Below the pieces are notes generated by a model. The model did not search any database and had not been told where the DNA came from. It worked only from the letters and a program-made list of their open reading frames with translations. Positions 16,423 to 23,848 of a stretch of DNA of 64,000 nucleotides are shown here, piece after piece. The translations under genes and the position numbers were made by a program. Source of the stretch: Amycolatopsis xylanica (lineage in GTDB: Bacteria; Actinomycetota; Actinomycetes; Mycobacteriales; Pseudonocardiaceae); contig NZ_FNON01000007.1 of the NCBI RefSeq assembly GCF_900107045.1, positions 434,001-498,000 of the forward strand. The letters are read 5' to 3'. The stretch's first letter is position 1, and every line of letters begins with the position of its first letter.

Positions 16423-17638
16423 CCGGCCGGGTGCGCTCGGCCCAGCGGACCGCTGGGCCGGTCGCCAGCCCGGAGGCCAAGAAAACGACACCCAGCAAGA
16501 TCCAGCCCGGCGCTCCCCACTCGACGATCAGCGTGACCAGCAACAGCGGCCCCAACATCCTCGCGACCGGCAAGCCGGCGCCGAAGAAGCCCTGATACTG
16601 GCCCTGCTTGTCGGCGGGTGCGAGTTCGAAGCTCATCTCCCACGCGCCGGCGGACTGCTGCATCTCGCCGATCACCTGCACGGTGGCGGCGAGCAGCAGG
16701 ATGGCCACCGGGATCCAGACGGCGGCGTGGATCTGGGAGAACGCGAATACGACACAGGACAGGAACATCACCCAGCCGGACTGGGTGACGATTTTCGACG
16801 CCGATCTCAGGTCGGTCACTTTTCGCGCCACCCGCACCTGGAACAGCATCACCGCGGCCGTGTTCAGCACGAGCAGCGCGGAGACCATCCAGGTCGGCGC
16901 GTTGGTCCGCTGGGTGATCCACAGTGGCGTCGCCAGGCTGATGATCGGCATCCGCAGCAACATGATCATGTTGAGGAAGGAGATCAGCGCGTACGGCTTG
17001 TCGCGCAGCACGGCGAGTTTCGGCTCACCCTCGACGTGCGGCACCGGCGCGACCGGTGGCAGTTTCAAGACCAGCAGTGCCGAAAGCAGGAAGCTCACCG
17101 CGTCCATCCCGATGACGGCGAGGTAGGCCTCCTTGGTGTCGAACTGCAGCGCCAGGCCGCCGATCGCGGCGCCGATGGCGATACCCGCGTTCGTCACCGC
17201 CTGCAGGTACGCGCGCGTCTTCGTGCGGTCCTTGCGTTCGACCAGCGCGGCCAGCAACGCCTGACGCGCCGCGGCGAGCCCGGACTGACATGTCGCATAA
17301 ACGACCACCGACGCCAAGAACAACGGGAAAGTCCTGACGAGCAGGAACGAACCCACCGCGATGCTCGTGCCAAGCGCGAGCAGTGTCGCGACCCCGCGAG
17401 TGCCGAAACGGTCGGCGAGATGACCGAGTGGCACGCCCATCAGGAACCCGACCGCCCAGCCGATCGTGAGACCGAGACCGATCTGGGTCGGGGACAGGCC
17501 GATGATCCGGGTGAAGTACAGGACAGAACAGACGTAATACGCGCCGTCGCCGACGGAGTTGGTCAACTGACCGGCCGCGAGCACCGTCGGCGGTCCCGGC
17601 GGCGGGGCGATTCGGCTGAGCAGGGCACTCCGGGCCAC
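16364..17638 (-). CDS. MFS transporter 2, convergent to the cluster
   Basis: The 424-residue MFS protein has a GHLADRFGTRG loop motif (residues 72-82). GTG 17638 is chosen because AGGAG lies 5 bp upstream at 17644-17648; the reading frame is open further upstream but has no such site. It faces transporter 1 and the two reading frames overlap at their 3' ends. It may be a second exporter for the cluster or its right boundary. Confidence 0.88.
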   Translation of the reverse strand: MARSALLSRIAPPPGPPTVLAAGQLTNSVGDGAYYVCSVLYFTRIIGLSPTQIGLGLTIGWAVGFLMGVPLGHLADRFGTRGVATLLALGTSIAVGSFLLVRTFPLFLASVVVYATCQSGLAAARQALLAALVERKDRTKTRAYLQAVTNAGIAIGAAIGGLALQFDTKEAYLAVIGMDAVSFLLSALLVLKLPPVAPVPHVEGEPKLAVLRDKPYALISFLNMIMLLRMPIISLATPLWITQRTNAPTWMVSALLVLNTAAVMLFQVRVARKVTDLRSASKIVTQSGWVMFLSCVVFAFSQIHAAVWIPVAILLLAATVQVIGEMQQSAGAWEMSFELAPADKQGQYQGFFGAGLPVARMLGPLLLVTLIVEWGAPGWILLGVVFLASGLATGPAVRWAERTRPVTPRPAPEPLNVPGAPGTD

Positions 17639-17754
17639 AGTGTCTCCTAGCAACCGGTCTTCCTCGTTAAGTGGTAACCGAACGTGCCATCCCCGCGCGC
17701 GGCACGTCAAGCACCCGTTCGGCGTTCGGACAGTGGAAAGGACGGTGAACGGCC

Positions 17755-18255
17755 ATGCCCGGCTACCGCTACGACGTGTTCCTCAGCTGCGCGCGCACCG
17801 GGCCGTCACGGGAGTGGACGGTGAATCATTTCCGGGATCTGCTCGGCCGAGGCCTTGCCAAGCTCATCGAGGAACCGAAAATCGTCCTCTCCGACGAAGG
17901 CGCGTTGCGCGACGCCCGGCTGCTGGTGCCGATCTGGTCGCCGCCGTACTTCACGTCACCCGGCTGCCTCAGCGAGTGGGAGTCGATGCGGCTGCGCGAG
18001 CGCCTCTCCGGCCGCCGGCTGATCTGCCCGGTGCGGTTTTCCGGCGAAGGCCTCGCCGGCCACGATCTGCGGCGCTGGAACCGCCCGCACCCGTCCTTCC
18101 GGCAGACCCCGCGCTACGACTCGCTGGCCGACGAAGTCGGCAAGCTGGCGCTCGCGTTGGCCGATTTGCTGCCACAGGTGCCCCGCTGGCGCGCCTGGCC
18201 CTCGGCGCATCCGCGTCCGCCCGCCCAGCCACCGCCATCACTTCCCCAGCTGTGA
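17755..18255 (+). CDS. TIR-domain protein
   Basis: The 166-residue protein is a single TIR domain followed by a Pro-rich tail. It opens with YDVFLSCARTG (box 1) and carries SPPYFTSPGCLSEWE, in which C71 and E74 fall where TIR NADases have the Cys and catalytic Glu. The TIR fold is close to that in FxsC-type proteins. The gene ends 7 bp before a ParA-like gene, a TIR plus KGGxGR-type ATPase pairing seen in actinomycete signalling and conflict loci. Whether it cleaves NAD cannot be decided here. Confidence 0.8.
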   Translation: MPGYRYDVFLSCARTGPSREWTVNHFRDLLGRGLAKLIEEPKIVLSDEGALRDARLLVPIWSPPYFTSPGCLSEWESMRLRERLSGRRLICPVRFSGEGLAGHDLRRWNRPHPSFRQTPRYDSLADEVGKLALALADLLPQVPRWRAWPSAHPRPPAQPPPSLPQL

Positions 18256-18262
18256 GGCCACC

Positions 18263-19201
18263 ATGATCACCACCTTCTACGCGCGGCGCGAGCACCCGCC
18301 GTCCGCCGAGCTGGCGCGGCGGACGGCGGCGGCGCTGGCGAGCTGGGGACACCGCGTGCTGTGCGTCGAACGGTCGGGGCTGCCCGGGTTCCTGACCGAT
18401 CCGTCCACTCCGGTGATCACCGCGCGGGACAACGGTGTCGAAGTCATCCACGGCGAGCCCGAACGGATCGATCTGGAGACGCTCTACACCGACCGCCGTC
18501 TCGGCGACGCGCTCGAGGCCTGGCGCGACGGCCACGCCCGCCAGTACGACGCCGTGCTCATCGACTGTCCACACGGGACCTCCGACACCGCGGCCGTCTG
18601 CCTGGCGCAGCTGCCGGACACCGTGGTCGCGCTCCTCGGTGACGGATCGACCGACGCCGAGCTGGCCGACATCCTGCGCCGCGCCGACGCGGCCCGCGAC
18701 CGGATGTCCTACGGCCTGCCGCAGCTGACCTTCGTGCCGATCCTCCCGCCCGGCGCGACCTCGCCGGCGCTGACCGCGCTGGCCGACAACTGGCTCTCCC
18801 GCGAGGTCTCCCCGGCCGCCGCGCTGACCGCGCTGGCGTTCGACGCGCGGCAGCATCAGCCGCGGCTGCTCGCCGCGCTGCTGGCGCGCGAACTCGACGC
18901 CAGCAGGCTGCTGGTGCAGAATCCGCGCCTGCTCGTCGCGGGCGCGCGCAAAGCCGAACTCCGGCGTGAGCGCGCATTACGCGCCCGAATCCGAGACCTA
19001 CTCACGAATTTGACCCATTCGGCCCAAGACTGGGACGCGGTGCGGGTTTTACTGGGCACGCTGGAAACCGGACTGCGCCTCGGCGACTGGGACACGCTCG
19101 AACGAGCGCTCACCACGTCGACTGTCACCCACACGCGTCACACCGGGCCCATTCCCGCGGAGGTGGCGGCACGGACAGTCACCTTGCTGGACCACCTCTG
19201 A
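18263..19201 (+). CDS. ParA/KGGVGR-type ATPase-like protein with a lost P-loop
   Basis: The 312-residue protein begins ITTFYARREHPPSAE, followed by a helix and a GHRVLCVE strand. This matches the start of the KGGxGR ParA-like ATPases that accompany TIR proteins (consensus roughly ITFYSxKGGxGR then RVLxVD). The Lys-Gly-Gly-x-Gly-Arg P-loop itself is replaced. The later YDAVLIDCPHGTSDTA segment (about 94-109) matches the family's second conserved block. The rest is a helical, Ala/Leu/Arg-rich domain. ATP hydrolysis is unlikely; a binding or scaffold role with the TIR protein is inferred. Confidence 0.75.
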   Translation: MITTFYARREHPPSAELARRTAAALASWGHRVLCVERSGLPGFLTDPSTPVITARDNGVEVIHGEPERIDLETLYTDRRLGDALEAWRDGHARQYDAVLIDCPHGTSDTAAVCLAQLPDTVVALLGDGSTDAELADILRRADAARDRMSYGLPQLTFVPILPPGATSPALTALADNWLSREVSPAAALTALAFDARQHQPRLLAALLARELDASRLLVQNPRLLVAGARKAELRRERALRARIRDLLTNLTHSAQDWDAVRVLLGTLETGLRLGDWDTLERALTTSTVTHTRHTGPIPAEVAARTVTLLDHL

Positions 19202-19358
19202 CCCGCGGTTTCGGTCGCCCCCTCGGCGATCGAAACCCGGGCTGTCCCGATTGCCGATATCGCCCGAAGCCACCTATTGTTACGGCTTGAATTTGAATTC
19301 TCCAGGGTCGATCCTGAACTGAAACAAAAGCAGTGGCGGCCGACGAAAGGACAACGCG

Positions 19359-20090
19359 TTGTCCGACGGGAGCTCTCCGTCCAGCGAAATGGACACGGAC
19401 CGGTTCGCCGTGCTCGTGCCCCCGCGCCCCCGGCGCTGGACCACCGCGATCATCACCGCGGTGCTGGCGCTCGCCGTCGCCGTGGTCGCCGGCATCGTCT
19501 ACGTCGCGATCTCCAGCGCCAAGCGCCTGCAGGACGCCGCCCCGCCGCCGGTGGCCACACAAGAGCCACTCCTCGGGCCCTCGTCGTCGCGCTCCCCCAG
19601 CCGCCCGCCCTCGTCCACCACGACGACCACCACGACCTCGTCTCCGTCCCCGGAACTTAAGCCGGTGACCGGCCCGGCCGGGCTGGTCGTTTCGCTGCCA
19701 CCCTCCTGGCCGGTGCACGCGGGCGCCGTCGCGAGCAACCGCGAGGCGACCGACCCCGACGAGGCCACCAGGCTGATCCGCTTCGGCGGCAACCCGTCGT
19801 CGTCATCGGGCTCCTTGTTCGACATCACCGCGCGCAACGAGACGCGCAACACCGCCATCAGCACCGACTACCAGCGCGTACGCCTGGACAAGATCGACTT
19901 CGGGAGCGCGAGCGAAGCCGTCGACTGGGAGTTCACCTTCACCAAGAGCGGTAAGCCCACGCACGCGCGCGGGGTTTATTGGCGTATCGGCAACACCGAC
20001 TACGTCGTCTACACCTCGTCCTCGGAGGCGAGCTGGGCCGAGTCGGCCGAGATCTTCGACAGCGTGCTCGCCTCTGCCCGGCCGCGCTGA
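19359..20090 (+). CDS. membrane-anchored hypothetical protein
   Basis: This 243-residue protein starts at TTG 19359, with GAAAGGA 7 bp upstream. A cytoplasmic N-terminus is followed by one transmembrane helix (about 28-50, rich in Ala/Val/Ile), a Ser/Thr/Pro linker with a poly-Thr tract (about 70-100) and a globular outer domain (about 100-240) with no motif I recognise. The topology suggests an extracytoplasmic domain on a flexible stalk. It follows the TIR/ParA pair by 157 bp and probably has its own promoter. Confidence 0.8.
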   Translation: MSDGSSPSSEMDTDRFAVLVPPRPRRWTTAIITAVLALAVAVVAGIVYVAISSAKRLQDAAPPPVATQEPLLGPSSSRSPSRPPSSTTTTTTTSSPSPELKPVTGPAGLVVSLPPSWPVHAGAVASNREATDPDEATRLIRFGGNPSSSSGSLFDITARNETRNTAISTDYQRVRLDKIDFGSASEAVDWEFTFTKSGKPTHARGVYWRIGNTDYVVYTSSSEASWAESAEIFDSVLASARPR

Positions 20091-20185
20091 CCTGACGGCG
20101 TATCGGGCGACAGTGCGCCGCCAGTGAGCGCGCTGCGCCAAGGTGGATCCAGCACGCACCGGATCGACCGACAAGGGGCATTTCG

Positions 20186-20953
20186 ATGGCGGACCTGACC
20201 GGCAAGACCGCGCTGGTGACCGGAGCGTCGCGGGGCATCGGCCGCGGCATCGCCCGCAGGCTGGCCGCCGACGGCGCACTCGTCGCCGTGCACTACGGCA
20301 GCAGCGACACCGCCGCCAAGGAGACGGTCGCGGCCATCGAACACGAAGGTGGCGCCGCGTTTCCGGTCAAGGCGCCGCTGGGTGTCGACGGAGATGTGGA
20401 AAACCTGCTGACCGGTCTCCAAGCGGGCCTCGATGGCCGTCCTTTGGACATTCTGGTCAGCAATGCCGGTTCCGGCGGCCCCGGTTCACTCACCATGGCC
20501 ACGCCCACGACGTTCGACGAAACGTTCGCGGTGAATGTGCGAGCACCGTTCTTCCTGCTGCAGCAGGCGCTTCCGCTGCTCAACGACGGCGGGCGCGTCG
20601 TGCTGATCTCCTCGTCCATCACCCGGGTGCCCCTTCCCGCCGCGCTGGTCTACGGAATGACGAAAGGCGCACTGGAAATGCTGGGCCGGACCCTCGCGAT
20701 CCCGCTGGGCCAGCGGCAGATCACGGTCAACGTGGTCTCGCCAGGGGTGACCGACACCGATCTCATCGCGCCGGTGCGGGAGCAGCCGGGGATCATCGAA
20801 GCACTCTCGGCCTCGATCGCGCTGGGCCGGATCGGGCAGCCCGCGGACATCGCGGACGCCGTCGCGCTGCTCGTGTCCGACGACGGCCGGTGGATCACCG
20901 GGCAGGTCATCGAGGTCAGCGGCGGCGCGAACATCGGCGTGATGGGCGGTTAA
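20186..20953 (+). CDS. short-chain dehydrogenase/reductase
   Basis: This is a 255-residue classical SDR. The cofactor motif TGASRGIG is at residues 12-19, then NAG (about 94), a catalytic Ser in SSS, and YGMTK (about 155) as the YxxxK pair. The TG(A)SRGIGRG Arg pattern suggests NADP(H). AAGGGGC precedes ATG 20186. The stop codon overlaps the stop of the convergent rho-like gene. Substrate unknown. Confidence 0.92.
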   Translation: MADLTGKTALVTGASRGIGRGIARRLAADGALVAVHYGSSDTAAKETVAAIEHEGGAAFPVKAPLGVDGDVENLLTGLQAGLDGRPLDILVSNAGSGGPGSLTMATPTTFDETFAVNVRAPFFLLQQALPLLNDGGRVVLISSSITRVPLPAALVYGMTKGALEMLGRTLAIPLGQRQITVNVVSPGVTDTDLIAPVREQPGIIEALSASIALGRIGQPADIADAVALLVSDDGRWITGQVIEVSGGANIGVMGG

Positions 20954-22020
20954 GCGGCGCGCGGGGCGACCGACGCGGAAACGCGGAGCAGGAATTCGGC
21001 GTTCGAGCCGGTCTTGCGCAGCTGGTCGAGCAGCTGCTCGGTGGCGTTCGGGCCGTGCAGCGCGCGGCGCACGTCGTGCATGACGGCGAGCTCCTCGCGG
21101 GACACCAGCAGCTCCTCGCGGCGGGTGCCGGACGCGATGACGTCGACCGCGGGGAACACGCGGCGCTCGGCGAGCTTGCGGTCGAGCTTGAGCTCGGCGT
21201 TGCCGGTGCTCTTGAGCTCTTCGAAGAACAATGTGTCGGCCAGCGACCCGGTTTCGACCAGCGCGGTGGCGATAATCGTCAGCGAGCCTCCGTGCTCGAC
21301 GTTGCGCGCCGCGCCGAGGAAGCGCTTGAGCGGCTGCAGCGTGCCGGCGTCGACACCCCCGGACAGGATGCGGCCGGACGGTTTCCCTGCCAGGTTGTAC
21401 GCGCGGCCGAGCCGGGTGAGCGAGTCGAGCAGCAGCACGATGTCCTCGCCGTTCTCGACGCGGCGCTTGGCGCGCTCGATGGCGAGCTCGGCGACGGCGA
21501 TGTGCTCGGTGGGAGGTCGGTCGAAGGTCGACGCGATGACCTCGCCGTCGATGGACCGCCGCAGGTCGGTGACCTCTTCCGGACGTTCGTCGACGAGCAC
21601 GACCATGAGCTCGCATTCGGGGTGGTTGACCGACAAGGCGTGCGCGATGCCTTGCAGCACAGAGGTTTTACCGGCTTTGGGCGGCGCCGGGATCAGCGCG
21701 CGCTGACCTTTGCCGATCGGCATCACCAGGTCGATCAGCCGGGTGAGCAGCAGGTTGGGTTTGGTTTCGAGCAGGAGTCGCTGGTCGGGGTGGATCGGCG
21801 TCAGCGCGGTGAATTCGGGGCGGTTCCTGCTGGGTTCGGCGCCATTGACGGTGTCGATGTGCGTCGTAGTGCCGCTGATCACGTCGCCTTGGCGCAGCGC
21901 GTACTTGCGCACGGTCGCCTGCGGCAGCGGGACGTCGTCGGGGCCGGCGTTGTAGCCGGACCTGACGAACGCGGTTTTCGTTTGTATGTCAACAATTCCA
22001 TAGATGGTGTTTTCAGGCAT
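20950..22020 (-). CDS. rho: short transcription termination factor Rho paralogue
   Basis: The 356-residue protein matches the OB-fold and ATPase core of Rho: YNAGPDD (start of the primary RNA site), IGKGQR then APPKAGKTSVLQ (Walker A, about residues 112-123), VDERPEEVTD (about 150), the LLLDSLTRL Walker B region (about 200) and SGGVDAGTLQPLKRF. The N-terminal helical domain and the long charged insertion of the usual actinobacterial Rho are absent, so this is shorter than even E. coli Rho (419). ATG 22020 follows a TTGGAG site. A second, full-length rho elsewhere in the genome is expected. Confidence 0.88.
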   Translation of the reverse strand: MPENTIYGIVDIQTKTAFVRSGYNAGPDDVPLPQATVRKYALRQGDVISGTTTHIDTVNGAEPSRNRPEFTALTPIHPDQRLLLETKPNLLLTRLIDLVMPIGKGQRALIPAPPKAGKTSVLQGIAHALSVNHPECELMVVLVDERPEEVTDLRRSIDGEVIASTFDRPPTEHIAVAELAIERAKRRVENGEDIVLLLDSLTRLGRAYNLAGKPSGRILSGGVDAGTLQPLKRFLGAARNVEHGGSLTIIATALVETGSLADTLFFEELKSTGNAELKLDRKLAERRVFPAVDVIASGTRREELLVSREELAVMHDVRRALHGPNATEQLLDQLRKTGSNAEFLLRVSASVAPRAA

Positions 22021-22226
22021 GGGTGTTCTCCAAGGATGCGAACGCGACCAGAACGGATCGCGGGAAAGAGGGAAGCGAGACCGGAAGGCCTGACTTCGGG
22101 AAGAGGTCCCGGGGCGGCTCAGATAGCCGACTTCCACTGGGAGCACCATCAGCATACGCGGCTTCGCACCGAAACGCAACGCACCCCGCTTCCGGTACAC
22201 TTCGGCCGAGCCTGAGGGGAGGTCGC

Positions 22227-22499
22227 GTGTCCACGTTGCTACAGCTCGCATTTCCGGTGCTGACCAGCCCTGGCGCACTGCTCGCCTTCGCCTCGGTGCT
22301 CGCCGCGAGCCTCTTGGTCATCCTGCTCGTCTCGCACGCGCACGGCGGCGAACTCACCCTGTGGTCCTCGCCCGTACGCGGCCGCGCCACCGCACTGCGC
22401 GAGCGTTCGCGACGCGCGGCTTTCCTGCGCCTACGAGACCCTGACGCCCGAGGGCGACGGCGCCCCCGCGCACCCGGACTGCGCAGCCTGGCTGCGTAG
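22227..22499 (+). CDS. small membrane protein next to yidC (DUF6412-like)
   Basis: The 90-residue protein starts at GTG 22227 after GAGGGGAGG. It has one strong hydrophobic segment (about 8-36), then an Arg-rich cytoplasmic tail. In actinobacteria a small protein of this form commonly precedes an extra YidC gene, as here (65 bp upstream). The link suggests a joint role in membrane protein insertion, but this is context only. Confidence 0.7.
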   Translation: MSTLLQLAFPVLTSPGALLAFASVLAASLLVILLVSHAHGGELTLWSSPVRGRATALRERSRRAAFLRLRDPDARGRRRPRAPGLRSLAA

Positions 22500-22564
22500 C
22501 GCTTTCTTTACGCAGCCAATCCGCTTATCCCCCAACCCTTTTCTTCTTCAGCGGAGTGCTGCCC

Positions 22565-23287
22565 ATGTTCGGTTTCCTCGACGTGCCCGTTTCCGGCGCA
22601 TATCACCTCGTCACCTGGCTCGCCTCGATCACCCAGCCCGTCACCGGCCCACTGGCCGTCTCGGTCGCGATCATCGTGTTCACCCTGTGCGTCCGCCTGC
22701 TGCTGCATCCCTTGAGCAGGGCGGCTCTTCGCGGGGAACGCGCCCGCGCGGCGATGCAGCCCGAGCTGCAGAAGCTGCAGAAGAAGTACGCGAACAACCC
22801 TGACCGATTGCGCCAAGAAGTGGCGAAACTCCAGGAAGAATCCGGTGTCTCATTGTTCGCCGGTTGCCTGCCGATGTTCGCCCAGCTGCCGTTTTTCTGG
22901 GTGATGTACCAGCTCTTCTCGTCCGCGACCGTGGCGGGCGAAGCGAATTCACTGCTGGCGGGAACGCTCTTCGGCAGTCCGCTCGGCGCCCACTGGCCCG
23001 CGCTGTCCGGCAGTCCCGTCTACTTCGGACTCGCCGCGCTGCTCGCGGTCGTCGCCTGGTTCTCGTCGCGCTGGCAGGCCCGGCAATCGCCCGACAGCCC
23101 CAAATTCCTGCGCCTGCTGCCTTACGGCACTGTCTTGGCCGCCGGTTTCGTACCACTCGCGGCCGGACTCTACCTGCTGACGACGACCACCTGGACGGTC
23201 GCCGAACGCGCCTGGCTCCGGAGGCCGCGAGGGGAAAACGCCGCCCTCACAGCGGTTTCCCCTCGCGACCGGACACGGGAGGCCTAG
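22565..23287 (+). CDS. yidC: YidC/Oxa1 family membrane protein insertase (short paralogue)
   Basis: The 240-residue polytopic protein has the YidC/Oxa1 core: a first TM with an RLLLHPLSR segment carrying the groove Arg (about residues 42-50), the cytoplasmic coiled region QPELQKLQKKY, and the FWVMYQLF TM after an LPMFAQLP turn. It is shorter than the main actinobacterial YidC and probably a second insertase. ATG 22565 was chosen over GTG 22556 because CGGAG lies 8 bp upstream. Its 3' end contains a hairpin and overlaps the next gene's stop. Confidence 0.88.
   Translation: MFGFLDVPVSGAYHLVTWLASITQPVTGPLAVSVAIIVFTLCVRLLLHPLSRAALRGERARAAMQPELQKLQKKYANNPDRLRQEVAKLQEESGVSLFAGCLPMFAQLPFFWVMYQLFSSATVAGEANSLLAGTLFGSPLGAHWPALSGSPVYFGLAALLAVVAWFSSRWQARQSPDSPKFLRLLPYGTVLAAGFVPLAAGLYLLTTTTWTVAERAWLRRPRGENAALTAVSPRDRTREA
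23226..23267. terminator. hairpin inside the yidC 3' end
   Basis: Perfect 12-bp arms (23226-23237 and 23256-23267) with an 18-nt loop lie within the last codons of yidC. Since yidC and the convergent gene share a CTAG stop overlap, this is the only place a terminator could sit for the plus-strand transcript. Confidence 0.55.
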
Positions 23288-23760
23288 AAGTACGTGATGT
23301 CCCAGTGGCTGCCCTCATCGCAATAGAGGTTCCCGGCGGCGGATTTCCACTGCGGATACCCGTCGCCACGCAGCCCGATGTAGGTGAAGCTGTTCTTGAC
23401 GTAGGAGTCGATGCAGCTGTTGTGCGAGATGTCGATCTTGTAGCCGTTCCAGTGACTGTAGGTGCCGGAGGCGTGCCCGACCTCGGTGCCGCCGGTGATG
23501 TTGATCGCGCAGCCGCTGGACCGCTTGAGCGTGATCGCCTGGCTCACGGTGCTCTGGTTGATCTGCTCGTACGACGTGCACGTCGAGACGTACCGGTTGG
23601 TGCAGCCACCACTCGACGAGTGGGTGATGCCGGCGCCGCCCAGCTGCGACTGGGCGGCGGACTGGCTCAGTTTCGTGACGGCCGAAGCGGTGCCCGTAGT
23701 GAACAAGAGCGCCGCTCCGATGGCCGTGACGGCCACCGCCAGCCGCGGGAGTACGCGCAT
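23284..23760 (-). CDS. small secreted protein, possible M15-like peptidase fold
   Basis: The 158-residue precursor has a typical Sec signal peptide (RxxxR, hydrophobic core, ASA cleavage near residue 27). ATG 23760 follows GGAGG; upstream in-frame codons lack a site. The mature part has paired cysteines and GTEVGHASGTYSHWNGYKIDI, then SHWDITYF at the C-terminus. The spaced His, Asp and HxD residues recall the zinc site of M15 D-Ala-D-Ala peptidase-like folds. That is a by-eye inference. Confidence 0.72.
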   Translation of the reverse strand: MRVLPRLAVAVTAIGAALLFTTGTASAVTKLSQSAAQSQLGGAGITHSSSGGCTNRYVSTCTSYEQINQSTVSQAITLKRSSGCAINITGGTEVGHASGTYSHWNGYKIDISHNSCIDSYVKNSFTYIGLRGDGYPQWKSAAGNLYCDEGSHWDITYF

Positions 23761-23848
23761 GGAGTGCCTCCAGAGTCGGTGGATCCCAACGCGCTGGAGC
23801 TTCGGCGGCACCGCCATAACTTCGCCAAACACACCCCGGATGTGACAC

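Noticed and set aside
20143..22215. 690-codon plus-strand frame
   Set aside because: It overlaps the SDR in another frame and runs antisense to rho; no domain is recognisable.
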